Under the pieces are notes generated by a model. That model saw only the letters and a list, made by a program, of their open reading frames with translations. It was not told the origin of the DNA and made no database searches. From Chionoecetes opilio (lineage: Eukaryota > Arthropoda > Malacostraca > Decapoda > Majidae), in NCBI GenBank assembly GCA_016584305.1, contig JACEEZ010018469.1, positions 1 to 64,000 of the forward strand: a DNA stretch of 64,000 nucleotides, given 5' to 3'. Positions within the stretch are counted from its first letter, which is position 1; each line of letters opens with the position of its first letter. This document shows positions 1 to 12,373 of the stretch, one piece after another. The position numbers were made by a program, and so were the translations under genes.

Positions 1-425
1 AAAAATATGCGAATATGCTTGTTTGACAAACGTGAGCTTCTTTCTGATTGGAATGGGAACACCACATATTGCAGAAGGAGTCGGGGTTGTTTGGATTTAC
101 GAGGGAACTAGCGGGAGCAGACTGATCTGAAACAAAAAAAAAATATTCCTATGTAAATAAAACACAAAGCTGGATAGTTACAAGCTTTGAAAAAAAAAAA
201 AAAAAAGCAAAAAACGAAATAAAATTACAATGATGTTGTTAAAAGGGGTAAAGAAAACCAAAACAAATCCTCCAAATTCCCTACTATCCTAGTTTCTGTT
301 TGCAGATATTGATGTACTGCCTATTGGGAGCTGCACACACTTCTCCCCGCACTTCTAAATTTGTAACTGCACAAACATTGCCAGATGCTCTCGGAGTCAA
401 ATCGAATCACGGGCAATTTTTACTC
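1..425. other. Non-coding stretch, nothing recognised
   Basis: A-rich sequence with short poly-A runs near 130-205. No open frame of useful length and no recognisable domain. It adjoins the transposon end fragment at 426-580, so it may be internal DNA of the same element, but I could not match it to the fuller copy at 59871-61518. Confidence 0.5.
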
Positions 426-580
426 CCTTACAGTGGAATTTTGCTTATCTGGAGGTAGCTGTGGAAAAAAAAACTTGACGTGCTAAAAAAAAAACGACTA
501 CAGTTTTGGAATCAGATGGCAATTTTAGTCTAAATAAGCTCAAAATCTAAAATCAAAAAATTTTTTTTCTTCAAATTTTT
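426..580 (-). mobile_element. Terminal fragment of the CACTG-type transposon
   Basis: Read on the minus strand this matches the left terminal region of the transposon at 59871-61518: the same order of blocks (TTTTTGATTTT-like start, AGCTTATTTAGACTAAAATTG, a TCTGATTCCAAAA-like block, AGCACGTCAAG, then CCACAG...ATAAGCAAA). The outermost CACTGGGG is replaced by a degraded run near 570-590, so the end itself is eroded. It shows that the element is repeated in this genome. The rest of the copy is not recognisable upstream of 426. Confidence 0.7.
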
Positions 581-1361
581 CCCCCGGTTTATGACAGTAC
601 ATTTTTCATAGACGATAATTTATTATATAAAAATAAAAACTTTTTTTAACTTTTTATCATTTTTATGTTATTGTTTTTACTAATATGTTTTTTAAATTTT
701 CGTTAAATGTTTTATTTCTCAATAATTTAAAAATATATTGTATATTGTTTGCATTTTATGTATGATTTCAAAAATTTTAATGTTTTTTTATAAACACAGA
801 ATAATCAAAATGAAATAAATAAATTTTCAAATTTTTTCCGTATTTTACCCCTTTAGGGAACCCCCCACAAAGCTGGTACGTTTTTGGTCCACCGGGTTTA
901 GGGGGACGGCGACTATCACTGGTGTCGGATCGTCCCCTTTGCGTTCATCGTGCCGTCCGGCTCCGCAAAATCACCGGGTCGGACGCTTCGGGGCCTGAAG
1001 GAAACTCTTGATCGGGGCGCTTTTCCTGATCGGTTTTGGGCAAAACCCTTTGACAGGCCCACTCAAACTCTCCATTCTTACGCACGACGATAATTATAAA
1101 CGGCCCGTGTAAGGCCTGCCGCACGTGCGGTGTTCACCGGTCACTCCTGCACTGGTCCCCTGCTGGCGTGCGCGTACCGGACGGTCGCAAGCGATGCACT
1201 CATGCACCATGACTTAACTTGTAGAGCGAATCGGACAATGTAGAGTATGATTTGCAGTGGTTTGAAACTATCAGTCGAGGACACGGAAATATATGATCTT
1301 TGGTTCTGTGGGATGCCGCATTTTATAGCGAACGGCATTGCGAGAACGAAGTGTAGTCGAA
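581..1361. other. Non-coding stretch
   Basis: AT-rich to about 840, then GC-richer sequence (860-1150) with many CGG and GTCGG words. No supported gene; the short open frame at 1141-1338 has no recognisable domain. Confidence 0.4.
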
Positions 1362-1391
1362 CATAATCGACTCGCTATCGAGTCGATTATG
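1362..1391. repeat. Perfect 13-bp hairpin
   Basis: CATAATCGACTCG is followed after four bases by its exact reverse complement. No poly-T tract or coding neighbour supports a terminator. It may be the centre of a small palindromic element. Confidence 0.6.
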
Positions 1392-1636
1392 GAGCAAATC
1401 AACTATGCCAACTATAGCTTCCATCACAAGGCTACCGTATGCAAGTAGATTAGCAAGCAAGTCACCTGCAAGTATACAAGGTCAAATACATTTAGGAATT
1501 AATCAAAGACCTAAATAAATTGTATCAAATTAATTGATATGTTATGTTGAATAAATACATGTGATATAAACGAAAAAACTACGATCGACAATCAAACAGT
1601 CAAGGCTGTCACCTTCATTTAATATTCTTCAATTGC
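1392..1636. other. Non-coding spacer
   Basis: AT-rich sequence with no gene, domain or repeat that I can name. Confidence 0.4.
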
Positions 1637-1701
1637 AATTAGCACGTCCGACAGGACGGGCCGGACGAAAACGGGAAGCCGAAATGTCGGACGTGCTAAT
1701 T
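1637..1701. repeat. Perfect 17-bp hairpin with 31-bp loop
   Basis: AATTAGCACGTCCGACA pairs exactly with its reverse complement at 1685-1701. The loop is rich in GGACGG/CCGGACG words that echo the stem. It could be a very short MITE or the terminal hairpin of a larger element; flanking target duplications were not evident. Confidence 0.65.
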
Positions 1702-4700
1702 ACATTGTTTATATATGCGGCCGTTCCCTGTCTGCGGCCGTTCCCTGTGTACACCTGAACCGTTATCATATTGGCGATCAATTGGTGAACCGTTTCAGCA
1801 TCGAATTTACGATTATTAATACTTTCTGGGGCTGTTTTTAAAGCTCTTCCGGCGGACCTTATACTCTTTTTTTTACAGTCTTTTTCTTTGTGATCTTGGG
1901 TTTTTGTAGCATCTCATGCAAAAAATTTATGGGAATATACGAGGCATGGCCTCTAATCCCCAGGGGGGGTCACTTTTAAAAACCCCTGCCTAAGACCCAC
2001 GGCGGGGGGCCAAAACCGTCAAAAAAACCCTCAAGGTTCCTGGGGGGGGCCCCTCCCATCCGGGTTTTTGAAAGTCCTGTTTACGGGCCCGCTTTTAGGC
2101 ACAAAGGTAAAATAAAAATATAAAAAAAAAAAATCTAAAATCCAAACCCCCTTTAACAAAATATCGGGAAAACAGTTTCCCCCAGGGTTGGCCCCGCCCA
2201 AAATTTGGAAGGGTGGGCCGGGGCCCCCCCCCGGGAGCCCCCCCCTATTCGTTTTTTCCTTTTAACCCCCGGGGTTTCCCACCCCTTTTTTGGTTTTCCT
2301 TTTTTCCCTCGGGGGGCCACCCGGTGAAAAACGGGGGGGTTCCTTACCGGGAAAGGTTGGAACCGGGCCGGGTTTCGACTTTTTTACCTCCCCAAAGGGG
2401 ACGCTAAAAAGCGACAAACAAATCTGCAACCACGTTGAGCAACGCGGTAAAAAAAACCAAAAAACCCTTTTTTTCACCACTAAAACCCTGTGGGGAGCGC
2501 CGGGGGGGTTCACGGGAACACGAGTGTGTTGCTTCAGCTAAATCATTTAAAACAAACCTTTTAATGTTTTGCCAAAATTTTTGGGTTGGGTTTCAAAAAG
2601 ATTTAAAAAAAACTTATTTGACTTATGGCCCCGATAAAAGGGAAAAATCCCACCGCAAAACTACCGGGTGTGTTGCTGGAAACCCCTTTTGGGGTTTATA
2701 ACTGGTCAATTTTCTTAAATTTAAATATTAATTGATTAGGTTTTTTCATTAGATTCAACTTGAAGGAGGTTTTAAACTTGGGGTCTTAGACTTCATATGT
2801 GATTATAGTTTGACCACGTCTCACTGGGGGGGGAGAGTACGGGAAAGGGGGGATTTTATTTAAGGGAAAAGGGGTAATTTTTAGGTTAAAGGGGGAAAAA
2901 AGGGGTGTGAGTAAAGGGGATGCTGCCACAGCTCAGGCGATTTAAGTTCTTGGGTAACCCCCTGGGCGCTTTTTTTGAAAATTTTAAAAATTTTAGTTTT
3001 ATTTTGGTAGTCGTAAATGATACGGGGAACTAACCCCGAAAAGGGCTGACTTTTTGGAAGTGGGGGGAAATTTACGGGCCCTTTAAACAAAAAAAAATCA
3101 CCGGGGGGTTTTTTTAATAAACACAAGAACAAATTTTTAAAAAACATCATCCTATTTTTTCCCATAGGGAAAATAGTATGTCCCCCCTTCCCTTGAGATC
3201 AAAATAAAAAAAAGGGGTTTAATCCAACCCCGGGAAAAAAACTCTAATCGGAGTAAAAAAAAAAAACTTACAACCGTTTAGGGGAAATTCTCCCTTGAAA
3301 AAAAACTAACTCTAATGAGCATAAAACTTCCTAAAATAATCATTCTTAAAATTTAAATAAAACTATTTTCCGATCAACTGAGCACTAAGGTATACATTAA
3401 ATATATATATATAGGAAAAAAAAATGGAGTAATGAGTTTTTTGTGGTTTCACAAGCCCATGTGGCCGGGGAAGGGGAAAAAAGGAAAGCAAAGTCACTCC
3501 TTTCCGGAACCCTCTCCCTACGAGAAGGAGGGGTTTTGAGACTGCCCCGCGAACCCTTTACAATGAAGTGTAGAGACGACCCCGTTAATAACACTTATAA
3601 AGGGATGGGCGGGCCCTCCAATGCTTAGCGAACTGAACAACATTTACCTTTAGGAGCCATATCGATAGATATATCTTTAAAAAAGGGAAAGGGGGGGAAA
3701 CAGGAGCGGGGGTGCAAGGCCCTTACCTACAATGAAGTGTAGGGGACGATGACCCTATGGTAGCTAAGGCAAAATTTGGGGGATAAAAAAGGGAAGGGTT
3801 GGGAATTCTATAAATTTTGGGTTTCCCCTCCGAAGAACTTTGACCCTAGAGGGCCCCAATTTTAACAAATAAAACAAGTGTAACTATAAAAAGGGCCCTC
3901 CCTAAAATACAGTTATTTTATTTTTGTAAGAAAAATTTTAATATGTTTAATCTAATACCCGGGGGAAAGTGTTATTCTGGGGCGCTCCCACCGAACCCCA
4001 CTTGTTTGAGGGGACGAGGTAGTGAGGGGGGGAACCAAAAATTTTTGGCCCAAATTTTAAATTTTAAAGCAAAAAATTTACTAAACATCCTTTGTATAAC
4101 CGGAACTTTCACTAGGGGGACTTTTTTTAAAAGGGGGCTTTAAGAATCTAGGGGGTTTTCCCCTTGATGTGATAGCAAATTTGGGGGGAAAGGGATAAAA
4201 AATTTGTGAATCCCTTAGTTATAAACTGACCCCCCGAAAAATTTTTCCACAAAATTTTGACTCCCCAACCGGCATGTCGGGGGGGGGGAGAATGGAAGGA
4301 AAGGAAAAAGAAAGGGCGGTGGGAAAAGAAGAGGAGAAAAATGGGGGGATAAGAAAAAAAGGGCGATGATTCCCCGGGAAAAACTAAAAAAATAAACGGG
4401 CGGGCCCGGACATAATGGGGAATTTAAAATTGTTTAAATAATTCTCATATTATCTCTCCGGGAAAAGGGCTTTCCCTTTTAACACGGACCCATTTGGGAC
4501 AAAAATCCCTCACTGGGGGCGGGTCGGGGTCCGGGGAAAACTTTGAAAGTAAAAAGGGGGCAAAGCCCGGGGTGCTTTAAATTGGGGGGCCATTTGAAAC
4601 GATATTGTTGCCTATTGTACGCCGTACAAAAAATTTATGTGTGCTCTTCCCGGGCCCCGGGGGGGGGGGGACTGAGGGGTTGGGTTTGCCAACAACGAAA

Positions 4701-5127
4701 ACAAACGGGGGGGGAAACAATGTTTGTAAACAAACGGCAAAGGGCCCGGGCGGGTGTTATTTTTTGAGTGTTAAAAACGCAGAATTATAGGAGTTACGTT
4801 TTAAACAGACTTGGAACTGAAACTACGGGCAATGCAGAAAGTAATGCGCGTTTTAAGATAAGGAGAAAAATGCGGTAAATTTTATATCGGGAAAATATAT
4901 AATAAAAAAAACAATTTACCCCCAAGTGTTGGACTTTTTCTTCTTTGTTTAAGATAACCCTTTCCTTGTACAGCTGCTGGGTCCTGAAAAACGGCCCCAG
5001 CTGCTTTTTGTAGAAGAGAAGTCCCGGGACACTCCCTGCAGAAGTTTTCTGACCTACGGGGGCCCCCAACAAGAATTAAGTGCATTTTCAAAACATGCTT
5101 TTTTGGGAAGAAAACAGGGATAATTTA
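1702..5127. other. Homopolymer-rich non-coding sequence of doubtful quality
   Basis: Runs of G, C, A or T of four to ten bases occur almost continuously (for example 2040-2340, 2840-3300, 4270-4400, 4640-4740). Open frames here are short, overlap on both strands and translate to low-complexity G/P/F/K-rich peptides. Two near-identical short blocks ending CAATGAAGTGTAG...GACGA occur at about 3561-3580 and 3731-3750. No gene is supported. Confidence 0.5.
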
Positions 5128-5560
5128 AGTTTCCCCCCAAAACCAAAGGGTTTTCCTGATGCGCCTTATTTTTTGGGGGGGTTTGTATTTATGTGTTTTG
5201 AATGAATCTGCAAAACCGTTTCTGTCGCATATTATTTTTTTCAAGTTTTTTTTTTTTTGTTTGTTTTTTTTTTATTTTTTATATTAGGAAAAGGGTTTTG
5301 GTTTAGGTTTTGGTGTTAGGTATAGGAAAAGGGTTTGGGGTTAAGAAAGGGTTTTAAATTTTAAGTTGGGTATAGGAAAGGGTTTTGGGTTGGGTTTTAG
5401 GTTTTTTTTTTTTTTAATGTCATTCTTCCCAAAAAAAAATTTTTTTTAAAAATAAATTGCACAAAAAAGGGTTTTGCAGATTCATTCAAAAAAAAATAAA
5501 AAACCCCCAAAAAAAAACATAAGGCGCACCCGGAAAACTTTTGGTTTGGGGTTAAACCCA
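5128..5560. repeat. Palindromic element (MITE-like) with ~95-bp arms
   Basis: Arms at about 5128-5222 and 5462-5560 are inverted copies, sharing GAATGAATCTGCAAAACC and GCGCCTTAT with aligned G/T-run blocks. The centre (5285-5400) is a degenerate run of TTAGG-like words (GGTTTAGGTTTTGGTGTTAGG and TTAGGTATAGG). It resembles the layout of the element at 63563-63952, whose centre also holds TTAGG-type units. No coding capacity. Confidence 0.6.
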
Positions 5561-5651
5561 AAAATTGACCAAAACTAGGTAAAAAAACCTATTTTTGTAT
5601 TGGCGAGAACTTGGGCGGTTTTTTTCAGGGGACACCGACAAAACCTTTTTA

Positions 5652-5972
5652 CTCCCCCAAAAATAGGTGCTTTTTCTAAGGGAGATGGGTTTTATTTTCC
5701 CGGGAAAAAACCCATTTAAAAATAAAAAATATATAAAAAAATTTTTTTATCACCGAATTTTATGCAGGGTTTAAAGGGTTAGGTTCGATATTTTAGTGGT
5801 TAAGGTTAGGTTATTTTTCATTAAAAAACTACATAGAGATACAGGGGTTACAGTGTTTTTAAGGAAACGCCAACCATAAAATTATTTGATGAAAAATATA
5901 AATATTTTTTTAATAGGGGTTTTCGGGAAAAAAAACCCAATCTCCTTTTAGAAAAACCCACCTATTTTGGGT
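5652..5972. repeat. Second palindromic element with TTAGG-like centre
   Basis: Inverted arms at about 5652-5740 and 5895-5972 share AAAATAGGTG, TTTTTCTAA and GGAGATGGGTTTT blocks in mirror order. The centre holds AAGGTTAGGTTAT. Probably a non-autonomous DNA element of the same general architecture as its neighbour at 5128-5560. Confidence 0.55.
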
Positions 5973-6365
5973 TGGGAAAAAAATTTACCCGGGGCTCTAA
6001 AAACGCCGCGAAGCCTTTGTCCTTTATTACCGAATTTTTCCGCGGTAAAAAACCCGGCCGCCAACCGGGCTGGGGGGGGTTTATAAACTGTGCCGTAAAT
6101 GAAAAAAAAAGGGTTTAAAAAAGTTTAACTTAAACCGGGGTTGGGACAATTTCCACATTTCTTAGGGGACCATTTTTTTTTTTTTTTTTAAACCCTTTTG
6201 ATTTGTTTTGTTTTTTTATTTTTTGGGTTTCCCTTTTTAGGGGCGGGAAAGGGAATAACCCCTTATTAAAACCCCATTATTTTAATGGCAAAAAGGAAAA
6301 ATTGGGCTAGAAAAAGGAAATTTAGAAGGTGAAAAAACTCAAAAATCCTGATGCCCCCTTTGGGA
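5973..6365. other. Non-coding spacer
   Basis: Homopolymer-rich sequence with long T and A runs (6170-6190, 6205-6225). No gene or named repeat. Confidence 0.4.
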
Positions 6366-6960
6366 TCGCTTGTGTTGGTACCCCTGCTTTTTTGCAGCCC
6401 CGCTTTGTTGGTACGCCTGCTTTTTTGGCACCATCGCTTGGTTGGTACGCCCCTGCTTTTTTGCAGTCCCCCTTGTTTTCGGAAATCCCCGGCTTCTGCA
6501 GCCATCCTTTTTGTCGGTAGGGCCCGGGCTTTTTTTTTGCAGCCACCCGCTTGTTTTGGTACCCTGTTCCCGGCAGCCCCCCCGTTGTTTTTGGTACGCC
6601 TGCTTCTTGCAGCCACCGCTTTGTTTTTTACCCCCGGGCTTTCCCAGCCACCGTTTGGGTTTTTGGTCGCCTGCTTTTTTCAGCCACCGCTTGTGTTGGT
6701 ACCCCTGCTTCGGGGCAGCCATCATTGTTTTTGGGTTACGCCGGGTTTTCTGCAGCCCACCGTTTTTTTGGTTTCCCGCCTCCCTTCTGCACCAAACCGC
6801 TTGTTTTGGTACCCCCTGTTCTGCCCCAAACCGTTTTGTGTTGGAAACCCCTGTTTTTGGCCCCAAACCGCTTGTTTTTGGTACCCCTGTTTTTCTCAGC
6901 CCCCGTTTTTGGTTGGTACGCCTGCTTCTGCACCCACCGCTTGTTTTGGAAAGCCTGTCA
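6366..6960. repeat. Minisatellite, ~35-bp unit
   Basis: About 16 degenerate tandem units built on TTGGTACGCCTGCTT followed by TTTGCAGCCACCGCTTG. Because the unit has few stops, it opens long frames on both strands (up to 231 codons on plus and 213 on minus); these are by-products of the array, being repetitive and without a conserved domain. Unit length varies by a few bases, mostly in homopolymers. Confidence 0.85.
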
Positions 6961-8995
6961 AATTTTCCCCCGGGCGGCATTTTTTTAAAGATCCCCCCGG
7001 GTGGAGTTTAAGACTGTGGGGAATCTCCACCGGGCCGGGTTTCTGACGAGCATTTTTTCATATACCCCCTAAATAGAAAAACTTGAAGAGGCGAATCGAT
7101 GTTTTTTTATAAAAAAGTGTCTTCGCAGAACCCATGGGGTAATCGCTGTGATGCTTACATGTCAATTCAGCGATTGCACCGTAAATGAATCGAGGCCAAA
7201 TTAAACCTGCATGTCCGTCAGCCCCGGGACTTCAGAGTATATGGGCAGGTGGAAACGCCCCCTAAAACCCGGGCCCTTCCCACCAGCGGGTTTTTCTATA
7301 AGAGACAATCCGGCGTGGTTCAACCCGTAACATTAATGTGACACCCGGATTTCCCTTTAAAAAAACTAGAGTGGTTAATGATTTCTCTCTAAATTTTAAC
7401 TTTTATTGTTAGTTTGTGGCTTTAAATTTGGGGGTATTTGTAGGTAAGGGATAAATGGGCAAAGTACATACCATGATTTTTTTTATTTATCACCTTTTTC
7501 CCGTACATGTGGGAAAAACATTTACAGTAAAATAGTTTTGCAATTTTTCTTGGGAAATAAGGCTGTCATATAATTGTTTCATCCCATTTCATATCCCCGT
7601 TTGATTTACAGAACAACATGTGTGGAACTATAAGAAGTGCTGCTTCTAGGGGAAAACCTTTAAAGGGGACGGCAAAAGGGGGGGCAAAACAAAAGCAGCA
7701 AAAAAAAATATGGGGGGTCTGGGAGAGATCGAAAACCCTGATGAAAAAACGCAGGGCACCTGTCAATGGGGACTTTGTGTGACCCCGAAGATGCTTTAAG
7801 TTTAAAGAAAAGGGGTGTTTTAAATTGCATGAAAAAATACGGGTTTTAAAAACTTTGGTTGCAAGATTTTTATCCTATACTTTTTGTTTTATTGTTTTTC
7901 ACAAGGGATGGGGTTTGGAAATCACGGTCTGGTGTCGGGCAGTAGTCATAAGTAAAGAAGCAAGTAAAAGGGAAAAAAAATTTCATATTTTCCTCACAAG
8001 TTCTTTTTTTCTAAATTAAAGTAGTAATGAAAATGTCAAAAAACTTTACTTTTCTCGGTACAAGGTCATCAAAGATACCCCAAACTAAGTGGACAAAGGG
8101 GGGGAGGGTCAGTGGGGGGTACTTTGATTTCATGGATGAGCTCATGGACGGTGCCCCTTTTCGTCCCTCCACGTGCTGTGGAGCCCCTCTTTTGCAGGTA
8201 CATTATATTGTATTTAAAATGTCTGTATTATCTTTGTTCTTCCCGGGTTTTGTTTTTGTCATAATATCGAGAGAAAATGGAAGAAGATACGATTAAAACA
8301 TCGGAACGGTAGCCCCATGTTAATGTTACAGGAGTGTAACCTTTATTAATTGTAAGACGGTGTTTTGGGTAGGCAACTTAAAAAAAAAGGAGCAAGGGGA
8401 GAAAAATTGGAGTAGGCAAGTAGGGAAACAGGTTTGGAGGACCCTTTGGGGTCATTTTACTTCTTTGAAATTAAAAGAAAAGGCTCCCAAAAAGATATCA
8501 TAAAAAAACTGCAAATGTTTTTTGTAAGTTTAAACCCTTTTATGTCATAGCTTGAATACCAATTTTTTTTGTTTTTCTTTCCTTTTCATGGCTGAAAACA
8601 GGGTGTACTGGAAATTTATATGAAACCCGGGAAAAGTGTTATTTTGATAAAAAAGCCTCATTTTAGGGTTTTGCTCAAATTTTTTTTTCAATTTAAACCC
8701 GTCATTGAAGCTTTCAAATTCCTTTGATTAAACATGTTAATCTTTAAAATTTTTTAGGCCATCATCCTCAGGAGAGTCAAACCCCCCACCCAAATCCCTA
8801 AAAAACTCCATTCCCCGCCATAAAGTCAACCCAAACATCGCAACTACTTTCTCCCCCTGGCATTTTCCACGGGAAAAAAAGCGTAAAAAACGAAATGAAG
8901 GAGAGGGGGGAAAATGTTTTCGCCCAAATTTGAAGTGAGGGGGAGTGCAAGGAAAGAACTACAAGTTTAACAAAAAATTTACACCCAAATAGTAA
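6961..8995. other. Non-coding stretch
   Basis: No recognisable gene. Mixed sequence with moderate homopolymer runs. Short open frames at 7566-7766 and 8027-8296 show no domain. Confidence 0.4.
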
Positions 8996-9292
8996 AGAAA
9001 CAAAATGAACCCCCCACCACAGACAACAGGAACAAATAATACAACAAAAAGAAAGACACCCCAAAACAAAAGGAAAAATAATTACAACAAAATGAACGAC
9101 ACCCCAGACAACGGAACAAAATAAAAACAAATAACGAACCCCAAAACAACAAAGGGAAAAAAATAATAAAAAACAAAATGAACGACACCACAGACAAAAA
9201 GGAAAAATAATACAAAAAAATGAACGAAAACCACGACAACAGGAAAAAAAAAAATCAACAAAATGAACGCACCCCCGACAACAGGAACAGAC
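8996..9292. repeat. Minisatellite, ~40-bp A-rich unit
   Basis: Roughly seven tandem units of the form CAAAATGAACGACACC, then CAGACAACAGGAACAAATAATACAA with indels. The array opens phenylalanine/valine-rich frames on the minus strand that are low-complexity rather than protein-coding. Confidence 0.8.
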
Positions 9293-9744
9293 ACAAAGAT
9301 CCCATAAAACAATCCGGCGTTTGTTTCAAAATGTTGTCAGCGCAAAATCCCGGGGGACCCCTCCATTCCTCTTATTTTATTTGGGTAAACAGCTTTAAAT
9401 GTGCCCGGATACATGTTAAAGGGCAACATCGAGGTGCCCAGTTTCCCTGAGAACCGTTCAATTTTAAAATTTTCTCTAAGCTTAAAAAATCCACGTTTAA
9501 AAAATAGGGTTCTTTCGGTAGTCAGTTTTTCCCTTTTTCAGGAACCAGTGCAACTACTTACTCTCTAAAAAAATTTAATTTTCGCCGAGTAACTAGTTTC
9601 AGGGCCCGCAGGGAAGCTGTAAAACATGCAAATCAAAGAAAATATACTTAGATAACTTACGAAAAGGGTTTAACTTTCCCCTATTTGTTTTATGTTTTAC
9701 AGGGTTTTTCTGCGCCCCGAAACATGTTACAGGGGACTCTGAGG
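9293..9744. other. Non-coding spacer
   Basis: No recognisable coding sequence or repeat. Confidence 0.4.
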
Positions 9745-9880
9745 GCTAGGGGTGTGCGGGGATTTAAGAAAAAACCGGTATTGCCGATACCCGGGTTTTC
9801 GGGAAAAAAAACCCGGGACGTCCTCACACCGGTATACCCATACCGGCCCCAAAAAACCCCGGATTTGCTTTTTTTTTTGT
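9745..9880 (+). repeat. CGGTA-rich dispersed repeat, copy 1
   Basis: Begins CTAGGGGTGTGCGGGG and continues with ACCGGTATTGCCGATACC and ACACCGGTATACCCATACCGG. The same organisation, inverted and cleaner, is at 20250-20415. The TAGGGATGTGCAC-type end followed by CGGTATACCG arrays suggests the terminus of a DNA transposon, probably hAT, but no second end was found. Confidence 0.5.
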
Positions 9881-10315
9881 GTTTGTTTTTTAAATTGTCC
9901 CTTTCCCCCAGACAATTATTTAAACCCCTTTCAGCATCGAAACCCCCCCAAAATAAAAAATTTTTTATAGCGTCGGCCATTTCTTTTTTTTTCAAAATTT
10001 TTAACCCCCACCGTACAGCATAGACCCCCTTTTAAAATAAAGGGGGTTCCCGGGGGGGGTTTGGGGCCCGTGGCGGATTTAAAGGGGGTTTACCGAGTGG
10101 CCATGGCCCAGGCCCCGCTCCCCGCAAAGGGGGCCCCACCCCAGAGGAAAAAATATGTTTTTAATGAAAAAACGAATGCGGACATTTCTTATTTTCTCGA
10201 ACACTGTTACATTACATGGAACCCTAATATGCCCCCCAAATTAGTACCCAAAATAATGTAAAATTTTGGGGGGTAAAAGTTTTAATTAAACTAATTTTGA
10301 ATCTGAACCACAATT
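9881..10315. other. Non-coding spacer
   Basis: Homopolymer-rich sequence. The block GCGTCGGCCATTTCTTTTTT near 9971-9990 recurs in variant form at 10822-10842 and 10910-10930, so a short dispersed repeat is present. No gene. Confidence 0.4.
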
Positions 10316-10748
10316 GGTAAAATTCTACAGTCCTTTTTTTCGCCCTTTTTGTAGTTTTTTTTTCTTTCCCAAACCCTTTACAAGTCCCTTCAGATACCTC
10401 TAAAAAAGTTATAAAAAAAGTGGGGGAGAGATTAAAAAAAAAAAAATAAAAAATAAAATTTTAACCTAAAACCCAAAAAAGGTAAAATTGTAGTCCTTTT
10501 CCCCCCTTTATTCTCGTTTTGGGGAAAAATTTGGGTTGGTTGTAGTTAGGGTTTGGTTAGAATATTATTTTGGGGGGGGCCCCGGGCGGAGGTAATGTAG
10601 GGGGGGGGGGGGGTTGAAAGGGGGGAAACTCTTCCCCCCCCCTTTTAAAAATTAAAGGGTTTTAGAGGGATCTGAAGGGGTCTGTGAAGGTCTGGAGAAA
10701 AAAGAAAAAACTAAAAAGGTTCGGGAAAAGGGCTATAATTTTTTCCCC
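10316..10748. mobile_element. Palindromic MITE, distorted copy
   Basis: Collinear with the cleaner element at 63563-63952: GGTAAAATTCTACAGTCC start, CTTCAGATACCTCTA, AGTGGGGGAG, AACCTAAAACC centre, TTAGGGTTTGGTTAG, GATCTGTGAAGGTCT near the end. Compared with that copy, runs of A, T, G and C are systematically longer and intervening bases are missing. This is the best internal evidence that this part of the window has inflated homopolymers. Confidence 0.75.
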
Positions 10749-12373
10749 ACAAATTTTTTTCAAAGGGCCCCCCCACTCCCACCCGGGCCTTTGGGCCCCC
10801 CCCACACCATAAAACCTCCCCGGCGTCGGCCATCTTTTTTTTTTTACAATTTTTAACCCCTAAAAGGGGACGCTTAAAACCCCCCCTTTAAAAAAAAGTT
10901 TTATTTTTGGCGTAGGCCATTTTTTTTTTTTTTTTAAAAAAATAGATTTTTAAGCCCAAACCCCTAAATAAGGAAAAAAACAATAATTATTCAAAAATTT
11001 CCCTTTTTACAAAATTTTTTCAAATTTTGCTTTTAAAATTTTTTTTTGGGGGCAAAGAATTTTGAGATTTTTTTTGGGGAAAAACAGTTTAGATAGATAT
11101 ATAGCCAGAGCTGGGCTGTATTTTAATTTCACTTGTATTTAAAAAAACATTTGGGGTATTAAGAATCTATTTTTTAATACATTAGTTTTCATGTATTTTT
11201 AAAACCAAAATTTAAAAACTTAATGAAATATTTAAAAACATTGTATCTATATCCCTTAATATCAAAAGTAAAATACTTCTTTTTCTATTTTTTTTTTATT
11301 TTTTTTGTTAATTTTGGGCCAAAAAACCCGGCCCCAAATAAACTGGCAATCCTGATGTTACAGTGAACCAAATGTTTTTCCCCTTTCAGTAAAAAGTCCT
11401 TTATTTTAAAAGGGAAAATTTTGGGCCTGAGAAAAGGGAAAAATTCCCAAAGGGGGCGCAAAATCTAAGGGGAAAACCTAAGGAAAAAAAAAAAACTGAC
11501 AGTTCTAGAGATTATAGGGTTAAGAAATTAAAAAGCCAGGGGGGAGATGATAATATTTAAAACATTTTTTTTGTTTCCCTTTTACCCAAAAAGACCAAAG
11601 AACAAAAATCGGTTTAATTTTTTATCTATTTAATCTATAGCTTTAAACCCCAGCCAAAGGGGTAAATTTGGGGGAATGGGGAGGGGGGGGGAGGGGAAAA
11701 CAAAGGTGGTGGGTGGCGACGGGCTGGTTTTGAGCCGTGGGCAGGGGGTAGAGCTCAACGACAAGTTTAGTTCCTGTCCCCGCTGTCTTTATAAGCGTTT
11801 ACTGGGAAATTCTGTTCTCATCAGTCACTACAAAAGGTGTTTCCCCCAGCCATTTTCTATACTTATTTAGCTCCAAGAATTTCATATTGTTGAAAAAGGG
11901 GGTGCCAAAAATTTTATGTTTTGAGATTTTAGAAATTTAGATTTTATAATTTTGTACCTCTGGAGATTTTTTTTATTAAATAAATGGTACTTAAATAAAA
12001 CGGGCTAGTACCTTTTTGAACTTTAAAGATTTAAATTTAGGCATTTAACCAAAAGTGTAAATTTTTAAAGTATTTGAATACAATAATGTATTTAAATATT
12101 TAAATAAAATTAGTAAAAAATTTTTTAGTATTTGGTATTTAAATACCCTTTTCCCATTATTTAGTTTTTGTATTAAAATTACATTGATACATTTTTAAAG
12201 ATTTTTTGCCCAGTCTGTAAAATGATAGTATATAAATTTTAAAATTTTGTTTTACTGACCAAACACGATTGCGCTTGGAGTTCATGAATACAGCATTCAA
12301 AAATCGCCGGGACAAATTATTTCTACTATCACTGGGGTAGCGTTCATGCGATCTGAGGGCCCAACCCACCCTA
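10749..12373. other. Non-coding stretch
   Basis: AT-rich with long T runs to about 11300, then mixed sequence. The frame at 11676-11870 has no domain. Nothing else recognised. Confidence 0.4.

Noticed and set aside
5285..5400. Telomere array
   Set aside because: Only degenerate TTAGG-like words inside a palindromic element, not a continuous telomeric repeat.
6339..7046. Long overlapping frames (213-231 codons) on both strands
   Set aside because: They follow from the ~35-bp minisatellite lacking stops; opposite-strand and alternative-frame translations are equally repetitive.
8798..9312. Hydrophobic minus-strand frames that look like membrane proteins
   Set aside because: They are translations of the A-rich minisatellite complement; the F/V/C-rich pattern repeats with the unit.
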